A stretch of DNA of 64,000 bases from Nitrospira sp. (GCA_024998625.1 JACOEL010000002.1:310001-374000), one strand, 5' to 3'. Numbered from the stretch's first letter, positions 17,617 through 28,876 are shown. Numbers and translations are program-made. The notes: generated by a model not told the origin, from the sequence alone.

Positions 17617-18057
17617 ATGGGAATGGCATGGCCGTTCGGACTGGTCGCAGACGAGAAGGTTTGTCTAGGGCGTGTGCTGGTGGTGGACGATGAGGATTCT
17701 ATTCGCAGCCTGCTACGCATGACGCTGGCACAGGCGGGATACGACGTCGAGGAGGCGGAGGACGGCGGGAGGGCGGTTGAGGTCTTGAACAGCGGCGACA
17801 ATCCGTTGATGGTCGATGTCATCATTTGCGATATCTGGATGCCGCGCATCAACGGGGTCGAGGCCATTGCCTATTTCCGTGCCCAATATCCTTCCCTCCC
17901 GGTCATCGTGTTGACGGGGTATCACGATGAGCAGTTGGCCAGTTCGCTACGCAAGCAAGGTGTGGTGGAGTGTTTGGAGAAACCGGCGGAACGGGAGCAG
18001 ATTCTCACGTCTGTGGCGCAGGCTATAGCCGGACGACGGATCAGTTTTTATCCGTGA
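17617..18057 (+). CDS. Receiver-only response regulator
   Basis: 146 residues from ATG 17617, which has GGGGAGG at good spacing. After an 18-residue lead, a CheY-like receiver fills the protein. Acidic pair D24-D25, phospho-acceptor D72 (I-I-C-D-I-W-M-P), the Thr in V-L-T-G-Y and Lys in C-L-E-K-P are all present. There is no output domain, so it acts by binding a partner, for example in a phosphorelay or as a single-domain regulator. No kinase gene is adjacent. Confidence 0.88.
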   Translation: MGMAWPFGLVADEKVCLGRVLVVDDEDSIRSLLRMTLAQAGYDVEEAEDGGRAVEVLNSGDNPLMVDVIICDIWMPRINGVEAIAYFRAQYPSLPVIVLTGYHDEQLASSLRKQGVVECLEKPAEREQILTSVAQAIAGRRISFYP

Positions 18058-18199
18058 GGTGCGGTCTGGCGAAGGAGCGAACCCCGTCGCGTCTCGCCAG
18101 GTCTGTTCGGTTCACGTCCTTCCTGTTTGATTTTCCACCGGCAGCTTCTTAGAATCCTCCGTGCGCACACACATCGCTTGATCAGGAGGACCAGCATCC

Positions 18200-18868
18200 A
18201 TGTTTCACTTCATCGTCCGATCGTCTCCTCACATCCCGCTCCGTCACCTTGTGACAGCAAGCCTGGTCGGCCTGCTGTTCATCGGTCTGGCCCCTTCGCC
18301 TCTCAACGCAGCCCGCGGGGGTGGCAAGACCGAGGTGTTGCCGGTGCAAAAAGCCGCGCCGGCGGCGGTGATCATTGAAGGACTCGGCAACGAAGCGGAG
18401 TTGCGACGCCAGATGCGCGCCAAGAACGGGGTGGCTGAACTCGAGGCTTCGACCGCGCAAGTGATGTTTTCGCAAGCGCCGACTGGGACGTTTGGATTCA
18501 TTGTGCCGAAGCTCCTAGGCCTGGCCTTAGTGACGCAGAGCCCGGATCTCGCCGTCGCTCGCGTGGCGCCCGCGGAAAATGCCTACGAGATTCACAAGCT
18601 TGCCGATGGGAGTGGAATGTTGGTCGGCTTCATGGGCGCGGAACTGATGACTCAGGTGGCGCCGAGCCAACGCCCGAAGAATGTCCGTATCGCGCTCTAT
18701 TCTAATCCGTCGGAAAAGGCGCCACACATTGTCGCGGTGCCGCTGGTCAAGCTGGTGGCGGACCGGATGCCGATCCGGCTCGACGCAAAGAATCCGAATG
18801 GTCCGGTCTTGCTGGATATGGATCTACAGGGCAGCTCGACGCGTGCGTCGACCCAGGGTGGGCAGTAG
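18200..18868 (+). CDS. Exported protein of unknown function
   Basis: 222 residues; AGGAGG lies about 10 bases before the ATG. A signal peptide covers about 1-37 and ends near L-N-A-A. The mature protein is Ala/Val-rich with many short hydrophobic strands. It has few charged motifs and ends in a low-complexity Ser/Thr/Gly tail. I recognise no domain. It ends at a shared terminator facing the DUF4399 gene, so it is probably monocistronic. Confidence 0.7.
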   Translation: MFHFIVRSSPHIPLRHLVTASLVGLLFIGLAPSPLNAARGGGKTEVLPVQKAAPAAVIIEGLGNEAELRRQMRAKNGVAELEASTAQVMFSQAPTGTFGFIVPKLLGLALVTQSPDLAVARVAPAENAYEIHKLADGSGMLVGFMGAELMTQVAPSQRPKNVRIALYSNPSEKAPHIVAVPLVKLVADRMPIRLDAKNPNGPVLLDMDLQGSSTRASTQGGQ

Positions 18869-18885
18869 ACAGGTAGGCTATTGGC

Positions 18886-18924
18886 GGGGAGGCGCATCGT
18901 TGCGGCCTCCCCGATCGCTTTTCT
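18886..18924. terminator. Rho-independent terminator between convergent genes
   Basis: GGGGAGGC (18886-18893) pairs with GCCTCCCC (18905-18912) across an 11-base loop. It is followed on the + strand by a T-rich stretch (CTTTTCT). It lies between the gene ending at 18868 and the one ending at 18942, and so probably serves the former and perhaps both. Confidence 0.75.
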
Positions 18925-18941
18925 CGTGACGCACCCCGGTC

Positions 18942-19280
18942 CTACTCTCCCACCTTCACGGTAATGCTATCCGTAGCGGTTCCGGCGTCCTTATGATCGT
19001 GGTCGGCGATCTTCACCGTAATCGTATGCTCCCCCTTGGCCACGCTGGTAAACGTGCCCTTGAAGCCCTTCTGGTACGCGCCGTCGAGGTAGACGTGCGC
19101 GTGATTGCCTGCCGGCGCGTTCAGGATTTCATACTTGATGTCGAAGGTCTCCGAGACCTTCTCGCCATTGCGCGGGGAGAGGATATTGATGGTAGTCGTA
19201 TTTTCAGCGGCACACCAGGAATTCAGGGCGAGGGTGGCGCCGATGGTCAGTGCACAGGCGGAGAGAAGCACACGTGTCAT
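18942..19280 (-). CDS. Exported DUF4399-like protein
   Basis: 112 residues; GAGGAGG precedes the ATG. Signal peptide about 1-25. The mature part is one Ig/cadherin-like beta domain: I-L-S-P-R-N-G-E-K-V near 32, then N-H-A-H-V-Y-L-D-G near 58 and K-G-E-H-T-I near 83. DUF4399 proteins share this N-H-x-H-L-x-x-D/G motif. The paired histidines and a later D-H-D-H could bind metal, which is inference. It starts 10 bp after the MOSC gene on the same strand and is probably co-transcribed. Confidence 0.78.
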   Translation of the reverse strand: MTRVLLSACALTIGATLALNSWCAAENTTTINILSPRNGEKVSETFDIKYEILNAPAGNHAHVYLDGAYQKGFKGTFTSVAKGEHTITVKIADHDHKDAGTATDSITVKVGE

Positions 19281-19290
19281 GGTAACCTCC

Positions 19291-20025
19291 TCAGAATGAT
19301 GATGGCGAAGAATGAGTAGTGCCGAATCGTCGGTGCTGCGGATCAGGCCCCGCTTGACTGTCGCATCGCTGCCGCAAGGTGTGCTGCCAGCTTGCGGAGA
19401 GTAAGGGGCAGAGGCTCAAGCGTTCGGCTGCGACCCGGTTCTTCCGTTCATGGTGCATGATCCGATTGGCGGTCGCGACCGTCCATTCAGGGCAGGGGCG
19501 CTCGATGAGTTGAAGTCGCGCGCCAGGTTCGACCGTGCCTTCCTGGATGACCCGGAAATACCAGCCTGTGAAGCCGGTGCGTTCCATTTGTACCGCCAGA
19601 TCTTTGATCTGCCAGCGACGGGCGAGTTTCCAGCAGGGCTGCCTGGGTTGAGAAATCTGCACGACGGCCGCGCCGACTGAAAAGACGTCGCCGATGCAGA
19701 CATCGGCTTCGGTGAGCCCTTCCAGCGTGAAATTTTCGCCGAACGCGCCACCGGTGAGACGATGCGGCGGCAGGATGCCGTGCCAATACATCCAGTGTTC
19801 CGACGGATAGGCGCAGACCGCCTTGTCGACGCCTCCGTGATGGACGAGATCCGCTTGTCCATCTCCTGCCAGATTGTGCCGGCCGAGCCGGACCGGGCCC
19901 GGAGTAGAGCACTTGAACATCCCGGTCGTCCAAGGCTTTGAGTCCGGATCGTCCGCACAGTCGCTGTGCTCACTGGACGGGAGCCCCACCTGGATCGATC
20001 GTATGAGCCCGGTCGTCCTCCGCAC
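19291..20025 (-). CDS. MOSC-domain protein (YiiM-like)
   Basis: 244 residues from a GTG start with AGGG upstream. The MOSC core spans about 25-165: G-D-G-Q-A-D-L-V-H-H-G-G-V-D-K-A-V near 54-70, G-G-A-F-G-E-N-F near 92-99, and the conserved Cys in P-R-Q-P-C-W-K near 127-133. MOSC domains carry sulfur or molybdenum-cofactor chemistry; YiiM reduces N-hydroxylated compounds. A 3-alpha-type tail follows. It is divergent from the LysR gene, with 131 bp between them. Confidence 0.85.
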   Translation of the reverse strand: MRRTTGLIRSIQVGLPSSEHSDCADDPDSKPWTTGMFKCSTPGPVRLGRHNLAGDGQADLVHHGGVDKAVCAYPSEHWMYWHGILPPHRLTGGAFGENFTLEGLTEADVCIGDVFSVGAAVVQISQPRQPCWKLARRWQIKDLAVQMERTGFTGWYFRVIQEGTVEPGARLQLIERPCPEWTVATANRIMHHERKNRVAAERLSLCPLLSASWQHTLRQRCDSQAGPDPQHRRFGTTHSSPSSF

Positions 20026-20117
20026 GCGTTCGTCCCTTCGTTATCAAACGGGTCTATCGCACCGCTCGCCTTATTTAACCTAGTGTCTGGTCGGATGAGC
20101 GGTCAAAGCGTTTGTTC

Positions 20118-20129
20118 TGATTAGTATCA
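20118..20129. promoter_or_regulatory. Candidate operator in the LysR/MOSC divergent region
   Basis: TGAT-TAGT-ATCA is a small inverted repeat 28 bp before the LysR start. LysR regulators often bind such AT-rich palindromes near their own divergent promoter. By eye only. Confidence 0.3.
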
Positions 20130-20156
20130 TCACTTCCATTTATGATAAAAAGCGGC

Positions 20157-21053
20157 ATGGAATTTCGCCATCTCCGCTATTTTCTCGCCGTGGCCGATGC
20201 GCTGCATTTCACCAAGGCTGCCGAGGGGCTGCCCGTATCTCAACCGGCCTTGTCCGCGCAAATCAAGCAGTTGGAGCAGGAAGTAGGGGTGCCGCTGTTC
20301 GATCGTGTGGGACGCTCGGTTCAATTGACGCGGGCTGGATCGATTTTTCGCGAGCATGCCCGTCGAGCCTTGCGGGAGATGGAGCTGGCGCAAATGGCGA
20401 TCGCCGAAGAAGAGGGACTCCAGCGGGGGACCCTCACGGTCGGCGTCGTCCAAACCGTGAACGCCTATTTGATTCCCGAAATCGTCGGCCGCTTCTCGAC
20501 CTTGCATCCGCTGGTATCGCTCAAGTTCGACGAACTGTCCGGTCCGGACATCGAGGCCGGCGTCAGGAGCGGGTCGCTGGAAGTCGGTATCGGGTTCGTG
20601 CCGGTGTCGTCGGACCGCATTCAGAGCCAGCCGCTGTTTGAAGAAGATTTTGTGTTGATCGCCTCCCCCAGGCACCGGTTTGCCCGGCGCCGGCATCTGC
20701 CCCTCTCGGCCCTGGCAAAGGAGTCGTTGATTCTCCTGCCGAACATATTCTGTACGCGACGCTTGTTGGATGAGAACTTCGAGCAGGCCGGTGTCCAGCC
20801 GAAAATTATCGTGGAAATGAATTCCATCGAGGGGATTCTGGCGACCGTTCGCCGGAGCAACTTCGCCACGGTCTTGCCTCGCTTGTCTCTCGGGCTGACG
20901 CGTAACCAGACGCTCAGAGCCATTACGCTGAAGAACCCCACACCTCGCCGAGGTATCGGACTCTTATGGAAAAAGGGAGGCTACAGGAGCGCGGCGGCCA
21001 AGGCGCTGACCGATCAGGTACGGGCCGTCGTGAGCGAGTATTGGCGATCATGA
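20157..21053 (+). CDS. LysR-family transcriptional regulator (CynR-like)
   Basis: 298 residues if started at the usual M-E-F-R-H-L-R-Y-F (ATG 20157); ATG 20142 adds five residues. Winged helix-turn-helix about 1-60 (F-T-K-A-A-E-x-L-x-V-S-Q-P-A-L-S-A-Q-I-K-Q-L-E). A substrate-binding domain about 90-290 begins with G-T-L-T-V-G-V-V-Q-T. It is divergent from the MOSC gene and lies 354 bp upstream of the RND efflux operon in the same direction, so either could be its target. Confidence 0.9.
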   Translation: MEFRHLRYFLAVADALHFTKAAEGLPVSQPALSAQIKQLEQEVGVPLFDRVGRSVQLTRAGSIFREHARRALREMELAQMAIAEEEGLQRGTLTVGVVQTVNAYLIPEIVGRFSTLHPLVSLKFDELSGPDIEAGVRSGSLEVGIGFVPVSSDRIQSQPLFEEDFVLIASPRHRFARRRHLPLSALAKESLILLPNIFCTRRLLDENFEQAGVQPKIIVEMNSIEGILATVRRSNFATVLPRLSLGLTRNQTLRAITLKNPTPRRGIGLLWKKGGYRSAAAKALTDQVRAVVSEYWRS

Positions 21054-21307
21054 GCGCGATCGCCGGCCCCCGTTAACTCGCGGGCTTGTCAAAGTCGGCA
21101 GGGAGTCGTCTTCAGCCCACCTGGAATCAGCCTCCCGGTACAGACTGCCGGCTATCTGCCGGTATCCCTGTTCCTGTGTATCGACACGTGCTCCATGGTC
21201 TTGCCGGCAGGGGCGTCGAGGCGCAATATCTGTGGTCCCGCGGTCGGATAGGGTATGATAGCAGGGGGAGATCAGCCGGCATGACACGTCTCACATGAGG
21301 AGGGCTC
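21054..21307. other. Leader region upstream of the RND operon
   Basis: No gene seen. TATGAT at 21254-21259 is a plausible -10 element, but no good -35 lies upstream, so an activator may be needed. Confidence 0.3.
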
Positions 21308-21388
21308 ATGTCTGTGCGCGACGATGGAACGACGACCTGGCTGTTCGCGAGCGTGGGCGGTGACAGGCGGCGCAGCGGGCGCAGGTGA
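21308..21388 (+). CDS. Possible 26-residue leader peptide before the RND operon
   Basis: An ATG at 21308 with a very strong GAGGAGGG site opens a 26-codon frame. It ends in an Arg-rich run (about seven Arg in the last nine residues) at the TGA 21386-21388, 19 bp before the efflux adaptor start. It could be a regulatory leader peptide. It could also be chance, since no homologue can be checked here. Confidence 0.3.
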   Translation: MSVRDDGTTTWLFASVGGDRRRSGRR

Positions 21389-21407
21389 CCAAGAAGGAAT
21401 AGCGGCG

Positions 21408-22646
21408 ATGGCTGAATCCGTGCGATTTGCAACCCTGGTGAAGCGATGGATGATCGGGCTGTGTGCGGCCTGCCTGCTTGCGGTGGGGGTGTACCTGTTG
21501 ATGACTCGGTCCGGTGAGGCGCAGCCACGCCAGGCGGAGAAGCGGCCCGCCATGGGGGCGCGGAGCACGCCGGTCGTGGCGGTTGCAGCCAAGACCAGCG
21601 AAATCAATATCTACCTGAACGGTCTGGGGTCGGTGATCCCGATGAACACCGTCACGGTGAAGAGCCGGGTGGACGGCCAGTTGATGCGGGTGCTCTTCAA
21701 GGAAGGACAGCTCGTGCAGAGCGGTGAATTGCTGGCGCAGATCGATCCGCGGCCGTTCGAGGTGCAGCTGATTCAGGCCGAAGGACAAATGGCGCGCGAT
21801 CAGGCGCAAATGAAAAATGCGCAGCTGGACCTGGAGCGTTACCGGGATCTCTACACACAAAACTTCATTCCCAAGCAGCAGCTCGACACGCAGGAAGCGC
21901 TGGTGCGTCAGTATGAGGGTATCGTCAAGGCCGATCAGGGCCAAATCGACAATGCCAAACTGCAATTGACCTATTCTAGCATTACCGCGCCGATCAACGG
22001 GCGGGTGGGGTTGCGCCTGGTGGATGCCGGAAATATCGTCCATGCCAACGATCCGAACGGGTTGCTGGTGATTACGCAATTGCAACCCATCACGGTCGTG
22101 TTCGCCCTGGCGGAGGACCATTTGCCGGCTGTCTTCGAGCGGCTCAAGGCTGGGAAGCAATTGATCGTGGAGGCCTTCGACCGGGAGCAAAAGCGAAAGT
22201 TAGCGACGGGCACCCTGCTTACCGTCGATAACCAGATCGATCCGACGACCGGCACCGTCCGTCTGAAAGCGGTGTTTCCAAACGATGACAGCGCGCTATT
22301 TCCCAATCAGTTTGTGAATGCCCGGTTGCTTCTGGATGTCAAGCAGGGTGTCACGGTGGTGCCGTCCGCCGCCGTTCAGCGCGGGCCGAAGGGGACGTTT
22401 GTGTATGTGGTGAACGAAGCGGAGCAAACGGTCAGCGTGCGAGCCGTGACAGTGGGGGTGGCGCAGGGTGAAGAAGCCGCTATCGATACGGGTCTAGCTT
22501 CAGGCGAGGTGGTGGTCGTGGACGGGACCGAAAAGTTGCGCGAAGGCAGCAAGGTGGAGCTACGTCCCGCTGCCGGAGCGGTCCCAGCCGCTCAGGAGGC
22601 GCCGGCGCCCGGCGGTGACGGGCGCACACGAGGGAATCGGACGTGA
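21408..22646 (+). CDS. RND efflux periplasmic adaptor (MdtA-like)
   Basis: 412 residues from ATG 21408 (AAGGAAT upstream); the open frame extends to 21324. One N-terminal membrane anchor at about 12-33. Next come the barrel-sandwich half ([11 protein letters not shown] near 82), a helical hairpin (about 110-170), the second lipoyl half ([10 protein letters not shown] near 190) and the beta-barrel and membrane-proximal domains. It links the inner-membrane pump to an outer-membrane channel. It overlaps the first pump gene by 4 bp. MdtA, which serves two different pump subunits, fits the two pumps that follow. Confidence 0.9.
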   Translation: MAESVRFATLVKRWMIGLCAACLLAVGVYLLMTRSGEAQPRQAEKRPAMGARSTPVVAVAAKTSEINIYLNGLGSVIPMNTVTVKSRVDGQLMRVLFKEGQLVQSGELLAQIDPRPFEVQLIQAEGQMARDQAQMKNAQLDLERYRDLYTQNFIPKQQLDTQEALVRQYEGIVKADQGQIDNAKLQLTYSSITAPINGRVGLRLVDAGNIVHANDPNGLLVITQLQPITVVFALAEDHLPAVFERLKAGKQLIVEAFDREQKRKLATGTLLTVDNQIDPTTGTVRLKAVFPNDDSALFPNQFVNARLLLDVKQGVTVVPSAAVQRGPKGTFVYVVNEAEQTVSVRAVTVGVAQGEEAAIDTGLASGEVVVVDGTEKLREGSKVELRPAAGAVPAAQEAPAPGGDGRTRGNRT

Positions 22647-25600
22647 ACCCGTCGCGGCTGTTCATCGTCCGGCCTGTGGCGACGGTCCTGACGATGATCG
22701 CCATTCTCCTGGCCGGTGCGCTGGCCTATCGCCAGTTGCCTGTCTCCGCCCTTCCGCAAGTCGATTACCCAACCATTCAGGTGATGACGTTTTATCCCGG
22801 TGCCGGACCGGATGTCATGACCTCGTCGATCACCGCGCCGCTGGAACGGCAGTTCGGGCAAATGCCCGGGCTGAACCAGATGACCTCCACGAGCTCAGGC
22901 GGCAGTTCGGTCGTCACCCTGCAATTCAGCCTCGATATCGATCTGGATGTGGCCGAGCAGGAAGTGCAGGCGGCGATGAATGCGGCAGCGACTTTCCTGC
23001 CGCGCGATTTGCCGGCACCCCCGGTCTATAGCAAGGTCAACCCGGCCGATGCGCCGATCCTCACCCTGGCCCTGACTTCGGCCACGCTGCCCCTGCCCCA
23101 AGTGCGTGATTTCGCGGAAACTCGGTTCGCGCAAAAGATTTCACAGTTGTCTGGTGTCGGCCTGGTGAGCATCAGCGGTGGGCAACGTCCTGCCGTCCGC
23201 ATCCAGGCCAATCCCCGCGCCTTGGCCGCCTATGGATTGACGTTGGAGGATCTGCGCACCGTCGTGGCCGCTGCGAACGTCAATCAGGCCAAAGGCGGAT
23301 TCGACGGACCCCGGCGCGCGTCGATCATCAACGCCACCGACCAATTGTTTGCCGGCAAGGATTACAAGGCGTTGATCGTCGCCTATCGCAACGGCGCGCC
23401 GGTTCGTCTCTCCGAGGTCGCCGAGGTGATCGACGATGTCGAGAATACCAAGCAGGCGGCATGGATGAATGAGACGCCGGCCGTGATCGTCAACATCCAG
23501 CGCCAGCCGGGGACGAATGTCATCGAAGTCGTCGATCGGGTTAAGCGGCTGTTGCCGCAATTGCAGGGGACCCTGCCTTCCTCCGTGCAGGTCTCGGTGC
23601 TGACCGACCGCACCACCTCGATCCGTGCGACGGTTCGCGATGTGCAGTTCGAGTTGGTGCTTGCGGTGGCGCTCGTCATCCTGGTGATTTTCCTGTTTCT
23701 GCGGACGTTACCCGCCACGGTGATCCCGGCGGTGGCGGTGCCGTTGTCCCTCATCGGCACGTTCGGTCTCATGTATCTGATGGGCTTCAGCTTGAACAAC
23801 CTGACGTTGATGGCGCTCACGATCTCGACCGGCTTCGTGGTGGACGATGCCATCGTGATGATCGAGAACATCGCGCGGTACATCGAACAGGGGGAGTCGC
23901 CGCTTCAGGCTGCGCTGAAAGGATCGAAGCAGATCGCCTTTACCATCCTGTCGCTGACGGTGTCTTTGATCGCCGTGCTCATTCCCCTGCTGTTCATGGG
24001 CGATGTAGTCGGACGCCTGTTTCGTGAATTTGCCGTCACGCTCAGCATCACCATCCTCATCTCCGCGATCGTGTCGCTGACCCTGACGCCGATGATGTGC
24101 GCCCGGTTGTTGCGCGAGCGGCGGGTCGAACAGCCTGGCCGGTTTTCGCAGGCATCGCAACGGATGCTGGATCGTATCATTGCCGGGTATGGGCGAAGTT
24201 TGCAGTGGGTACTCCGTCGTCAGCGTGTCACGTTGGCCGTGACAGGAGGCACTCTGGCGCTCACCCTGCTGCTCTTCCTGCTTATTCCCAAGGGCTTCTT
24301 TCCGCTTCAGGACACCGGTGTCATTCTCGGGATTACGGAAGGCCCGCAAGCGGTGTCTTTCGGCACCATGGGAGAGCGGCAACAGGCGTTGGCGCGCGCG
24401 ATTCTCGAAGAGCCGGCCGTGGAAAGCCTCTCCTCCTTCATCGGGGTCGATGGGACGAACAGCACCCTCAACAGCGGGCGGATGTACATTAATCTGAAGC
24501 CGCTGGGGGAACGGATGGCCGGGGCGGGCGAGATCATCCGGCGAATTGAAGCACGCGTGGCGGAGGTGGATGGGATCACCCTGCACATGCAGCCGGTGCA
24601 GGATCTCACCGTGGAAGATCGGGTCAGCCGCACCCAATTTCAATATACGCTGGAAGACGCCGACCCCGAGGAACTGAATCGCTGGGCGCCGAAATTGCTG
24701 GAGAGCCTGCAGATGCGGCCGGAGCTGCGGGATGTCAGCAGCGATCAACTGAATCAGGGGCTGGCGTCGCTGGTGGAGATCGACCGCAATACCGCCTCCC
24801 GTATGGGCATCACGCCGCAACTCATCACCGACACGCTCTACGATGCGTTCGGCCAGCGGCAGGTTTCCACCATGTTCACGCAATTGAACCAGTACCGCGT
24901 CATTCTTGAAGTGATGCCGGAATTTCAGAAAGGGCCGGAGGCGCTACAGCAGTTGGAGGTTCGAGGGAGCGGCGGGTCGGTGCCGTTGAACGTCTTTACG
25001 AGGGTCACCGAAACCATGGTGCCGTTGGTCATCAGCCGGCAGGGCCAGTTTCCTGCCGTGACGATCTCGTTCAACCTTGCGCCGGGCGGGTCCCTCGGTG
25101 AAGCGGTGGCGGCGATCCGGCAGGTGACGCAGGAGCTGGGGTTGCCCGCAAGCATCCGCGGGAGTTTCCAGGGCGCCGCGCAAGCCTTTCAAAGCTCCTT
25201 GGAACATGAACCCCTGCTGATTCTGGCCGCCTTGATCACGGTCTACATCGTGCTCGGGATCTTGTATGAGAGTTACATCCATCCGCTCACGATCCTGTCC
25301 ACGTTGCCCTCTGCGGGAGTCGGCGCGCTGCTGGCCCTGATGTTGTTCCGCATGGAATTCAGCATCATCGCGCTGATCGGGATCATTCTCCTGATCGGCA
25401 TCGTGAAGAAGAATGCCATCATGATGATCGATTTCGCTCTGGATGCGGAACGCAATGAGGGTAAGCCGCCGGAACAGGCCATCTACGAAGCCGGACTCCT
25501 GCGTTTTCGCCCGATCATGATGACGACCATGGCGGCGCTCTTCGGGGCGTTGCCTCTGGCGATGGGCTCGGGGGTCGGCTCGGAGTTGCGGCAACCACTC

Positions 25601-25756
25601 GGGATCGCCATCGTCGGTGGCCTGGTCGTGAGCCAGTTGCTGACTCTCTACACGACCCCGGTCGTGTATCTTGCCCTGGATCGAGTGGCCGCCCGATTTC
25701 GGCGCCATCCTGAGCAGGTGCCTATGACTGAGGCGGTTCCGGTAGGTCAGCGATGA
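22643..25756 (+). CDS. RND efflux pump inner-membrane subunit (MdtB-like)
   Basis: 1037 residues, GTG start overlapping the adaptor stop. The HAE1-type pattern is complete: twelve membrane helices and two large periplasmic loops. Residues V-V-D-D-A-I-V in helix 4 (near 400) hold the proton-relay aspartates, and [12 protein letters not shown] is in helix 10. It exports drugs, detergents or bile-salt-like compounds using proton flow. The next gene encodes a close paralogue and overlaps by 4 bp, as mdtB-mdtC do, so the working pump is probably a heterotrimer. Confidence 0.92.
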   Translation: MNPSRLFIVRPVATVLTMIAILLAGALAYRQLPVSALPQVDYPTIQVMTFYPGAGPDVMTSSITAPLERQFGQMPGLNQMTSTSSGGSSVVTLQFSLDIDLDVAEQEVQAAMNAAATFLPRDLPAPPVYSKVNPADAPILTLALTSATLPLPQVRDFAETRFAQKISQLSGVGLVSISGGQRPAVRIQANPRALAAYGLTLEDLRTVVAAANVNQAKGGFDGPRRASIINATDQLFAGKDYKALIVAYRNGAPVRLSEVAEVIDDVENTKQAAWMNETPAVIVNIQRQPGTNVIEVVDRVKRLLPQLQGTLPSSVQVSVLTDRTTSIRATVRDVQFELVLAVALVILVIFLFLRTLPATVIPAVAVPLSLIGTFGLMYLMGFSLNNLTLMALTISTGFVVDDAIVMIENIARYIEQGESPLQAALKGSKQIAFTILSLTVSLIAVLIPLLFMGDVVGRLFREFAVTLSITILISAIVSLTLTPMMCARLLRERRVEQPGRFSQASQRMLDRIIAGYGRSLQWVLRRQRVTLAVTGGTLALTLLLFLLIPKGFFPLQDTGVILGITEGPQAVSFGTMGERQQALARAILEEPAVESLSSFIGVDGTNSTLNSGRMYINLKPLGERMAGAGEIIRRIEARVAEVDGITLHMQPVQDLTVEDRVSRTQFQYTLEDADPEELNRWAPKLLESLQMRPELRDVSSDQLNQGLASLVEIDRNTASRMGITPQLITDTLYDAFGQRQVSTMFTQLNQYRVILEVMPEFQKGPEALQQLEVRGSGGSVPLNVFTRVTETMVPLVISRQGQFPAVTISFNLAPGGSLGEAVAAIRQVTQELGLPASIRGSFQGAAQAFQSSLEHEPLLILAALITVYIVLGILYESYIHPLTILSTLPSAGVGALLALMLFRMEFSIIALIGIILLIGIVKKNAIMMIDFALDAERNEGKPPEQAIYEAGLLRFRPIMMTTMAALFGALPLAMGSGVGSELRQPLGIAIVGGLVVSQLLTLYTTPVVYLALDRVAARFRRHPEQVPMTEAVPVGQR

Positions 25757-28700
25757 ACCTATCTGCGCCCTTCGTGCGACGGCCGGTCGCCACGACCTTG
25801 CTCACCGTCGGTGCGACGCTGGTGGGCATCGTGGCGTTTCAATTCCTACCTGTAGCCTCTCTCCCGCAAGTCGAATTTCCCACGATCAATGTGTCGGCCT
25901 CGCTGCCGGGGGCGAGCCCTGAGACGATGGCCTCGTCCGTCGCCGCTCCGTTGGAGCGCCAGTTTACTCGCATTGCCGGCGTGACGGAGATGACTTCCAC
26001 GAGTACGATCGGCGGGACCAACGTCACGCTTCAATTCGAACTGAGCCGCGATATCGACGGGGCAGCACGGGATGTGCAAGCGGCCATCAATGCGGCGCGC
26101 GCCGACCTGCCGTCGAATCTGCCGACCGTTCCACGGTATAGCAAGGTGAACCCGGCCGACGGCCCCATTCTCATCCTCGCCTTGACGTCCGAGCTCGTGA
26201 GTCGCGGGCAGATGTACGATGCCGCATCCAGCATCCTGCAGCAGAAACTGTCGCAGGTCGAAGGCGTCGGTCAGGTCGCCGTGGGAGGCGGGTCCCTGCC
26301 GGCGATCCGGGTGGATCTCAATCCTACCGCCTTGAATAAGTACGGCATTGGATTGGGAGACGTGCGCCAGGTCCTGACCAGTACGAATGTGAATCGTCCG
26401 AAAGGGCAACTGACCAGCGGCGACCGCACCTGGGAAATCCGTACCAACGATCAACTCACACAGGCGGAGTCGTATCTGCCCTTGATCGTGGCCTATCGAA
26501 ACGGGCGGGCGGTGCAGCTGTCCGATGTGGCCTCGGTGGAAACGTCCGTCGAAGATCTCCGGACCATGGGCGTGGCCAATGGGACCCCTGCGGTGCTGGT
26601 GATCATTTATCGCCAAGCGGGCGCCAACATCATCGAGACGGTGGATCGGCTGCGTGCGCAACTTCCTCAATTGGAGGCCTCGCTGCCGGGGAGTATGTCG
26701 CTGTCCATCGTCATGGACCGAACGCCCGTCATCCGCGCCTCGTTGCACGACGTCGAACGCACCCTCGCTATTTCCGTCGGGCTGGTGATTCTGGTGGTGT
26801 TTGTGTTTCTCCGGAATCTGCGCGCCACCTTGATCCCGGCGGTGGCGGTGCCCGTGTCGCTGATTTCCACGTTCGGCGTGATGTATCTGTTCGGGTACAG
26901 CCTCGACAATCTTTCCCTCATGGCGCTGACCATCGCCACCGGCTTTGTGGTGGACGATGCCATCGTGGTGCTCGAAAACATCACGCGGTATCGTGAGCAG
27001 GGGCTATCGCCGATGGATGCGGCGCTCCGCGGCGCCAAGGAGATTGCGTTTACGGTCGTGTCGATGACCCTCTCGTTGGTGGCAGTGTTCATTCCGATTT
27101 TTTTGATGGGCGGCATGCTCGGCCGGCTGTTTCGTGAATTTGCGGTGACGCTCTCGACCGCCATTCTGGTGTCGTTAGTGGTGTCGCTCACGACGATCCC
27201 GATGCTCTGCGCGCGTGTGTTGAAATCAGAACCGGCGGAGGCTCATGGCTGGTGGTATCGCATCAGTGAGCAGGGGTTCGGCCTATTGGCCGGTGGATAC
27301 GCGACCAGCCTGGCCTGGGTTCTCCGCCACCCGCGCACGATGTTGGTGGTGACATTGGGCACCATGGGGCTCACGGTCTATTTGTATATTCTCGTGCCGA
27401 AAGGCTTTTTCCCTCAGCAGGATACGGGGCGGCTCTTCGGAAATATTCAGGCCGCGCAGGACATCTCGTTTCAGGCGATGCGTCAGAAACTGACCGATGT
27501 GGTGGAGATCATCAAGAGCGATCCGGCCGTGGCGAGCATCACCGGGTTTACCGGAGGCGGCGGCCATGCGGGTACCACCAATACGGGACGCATGTTCATC
27601 GCGCTCAAGCCCCTGGAAGAACGTGGCCTCAGTTCGGACGAGGTGATTGCCCGGTTGCGCCCCAAGCTGGCCAAAGTGCCGGGCGCGCCGACTTATTTAC
27701 AGGCGATTCAGGATTTGCGCATCGGCGGCCGGGCGAGCAGCGCACAATATCAATATACCCTGCAGAGTGTGGATCTGGCCGAACTCAACACCTGGGCTCC
27801 GAAGGTCGAGGCCAAGTTGCGGACCGTCCAGGAGATTGTGGATGTGAACAGCGATCAACAGGATCGAGGACAGCAATCGCTGGTGGTATTCGACCGGGTC
27901 ACGGCATCGCGGCTCGGCCTAAGTCCTCAATTGATCGACGACACGCTCTACGATGCCTTTGGCCAGCGGCAGGTCTCGATCATGTATACGCCGCTCAACC
28001 AGTACCATGTGGTAATGGAGGTGGCGCCGCAATATTGGCAAAACCCCTCTGCGTTGCATGATATTTACGTCCGCTCGCCGAACGGCGGGCAGGTGCCGTT
28101 GAGCGCCGTGACGCGATACGAGCCGGCCAACACCATTCTCTCGGTGAATCACCAGGGGCAGTTTCCCGCCGTGACGTTGTCGTTCAACATGGCGCCGGGC
28201 GCATCGCTCGGCCAGGCTGTGCTGGCTGTCGATCAGGCGATGCACGACATCGGCCTGCCCGCGACTGTGCGCGGTACCTTTCAAGGCACGGCGAAGGCCT
28301 TTCAATCGTCGGTCGAGAATCAGCCCTGGCTGATCCTGGCGGCGCTCGTCGCGGTGTACATCGTGCTGGGGATTCTCTACGAGAGTTACGTCCATCCGAT
28401 CACGATTCTTTCGACGTTGCCCTCAGCCGGCGTCGGCGCGTTGCTGGCCCTGCTTCTCTTCAAAACGGAACTGAGCATGATCGCGTTGATCGGGATCATG
28501 TTGCTGATCGGCATCGTGAAAAAGAACGCCATCATGATGATCGACTTCGCATTGCACAGCGAACGGATGGCGGAAGGGAAGTCCCCGCAGGAGGCGATCT
28601 ACGAGGCCTGCCTGTTGCGGTTCCGTCCGATCATGATGACCACGGCGGTGGCCCTGCTGGGCGCGCTCCCTCTGGCCGTGGGCATGGGGGTGGGATCGGA

Positions 28701-28854
28701 GTTGCGGCGTCCGCTCGGCATTGCGATCGTCGGCGGCCTGCTCGTGAGCCAGGTCCTCACCCTCTATACGACTCCTGTCGTATATCTCTTCCTCGATCGC
28801 CTGCGGCTTCGATGGGTACGAGCCCGGGCGGCCGCGTTGCACCCTGCCGCCTAA
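25753..28854 (+). CDS. RND efflux pump inner-membrane subunit (MdtC-like)
   Basis: 1033 residues, ATG overlapping the previous stop. Same twelve-helix architecture and proton-relay motifs (V-V-D-D-A-I-V near 400; [10 protein letters not shown] near 925). It shares most motifs with its neighbour, for example [14 protein letters not shown], showing a tandem duplication. No TolC-type outer-membrane gene follows within the window, so the channel must be encoded elsewhere. Confidence 0.92.
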   Translation: MNLSAPFVRRPVATTLLTVGATLVGIVAFQFLPVASLPQVEFPTINVSASLPGASPETMASSVAAPLERQFTRIAGVTEMTSTSTIGGTNVTLQFELSRDIDGAARDVQAAINAARADLPSNLPTVPRYSKVNPADGPILILALTSELVSRGQMYDAASSILQQKLSQVEGVGQVAVGGGSLPAIRVDLNPTALNKYGIGLGDVRQVLTSTNVNRPKGQLTSGDRTWEIRTNDQLTQAESYLPLIVAYRNGRAVQLSDVASVETSVEDLRTMGVANGTPAVLVIIYRQAGANIIETVDRLRAQLPQLEASLPGSMSLSIVMDRTPVIRASLHDVERTLAISVGLVILVVFVFLRNLRATLIPAVAVPVSLISTFGVMYLFGYSLDNLSLMALTIATGFVVDDAIVVLENITRYREQGLSPMDAALRGAKEIAFTVVSMTLSLVAVFIPIFLMGGMLGRLFREFAVTLSTAILVSLVVSLTTIPMLCARVLKSEPAEAHGWWYRISEQGFGLLAGGYATSLAWVLRHPRTMLVVTLGTMGLTVYLYILVPKGFFPQQDTGRLFGNIQAAQDISFQAMRQKLTDVVEIIKSDPAVASITGFTGGGGHAGTTNTGRMFIALKPLEERGLSSDEVIARLRPKLAKVPGAPTYLQAIQDLRIGGRASSAQYQYTLQSVDLAELNTWAPKVEAKLRTVQEIVDVNSDQQDRGQQSLVVFDRVTASRLGLSPQLIDDTLYDAFGQRQVSIMYTPLNQYHVVMEVAPQYWQNPSALHDIYVRSPNGGQVPLSAVTRYEPANTILSVNHQGQFPAVTLSFNMAPGASLGQAVLAVDQAMHDIGLPATVRGTFQGTAKAFQSSVENQPWLILAALVAVYIVLGILYESYVHPITILSTLPSAGVGALLALLLFKTELSMIALIGIMLLIGIVKKNAIMMIDFALHSERMAEGKSPQEAIYEACLLRFRPIMMTTAVALLGALPLAVGMGVGSELRRPLGIAIVGGLLVSQVLTLYTTPVVYLFLDRLRLRWVRARAAALHPAA

Positions 28855-28860
28855 CGGGCC

Positions 28861-28876
28861 GATAATCAATCTTATC
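28861..28876. promoter_or_regulatory. Fur-box-like palindrome or weak terminator
   Basis: GATAA, six bases, TTATC lies 7 bp after the RND operon and about 170 bp before the FecI-type sigma gene. The half-sites resemble Fur boxes. The same sequence, flanked by GCC and GGC, could also form a terminator stem for the pump operon. Both readings stand. Confidence 0.35.

Noticed and set aside
21054-28854. Copper/silver-type (CusA) heavy-metal RND pump
   Set aside because: Both pumps show the drug-type (HAE1/Mdt) motif set and the paired MdtB/MdtC arrangement, and the adaptor lacks Met-rich metal sites.
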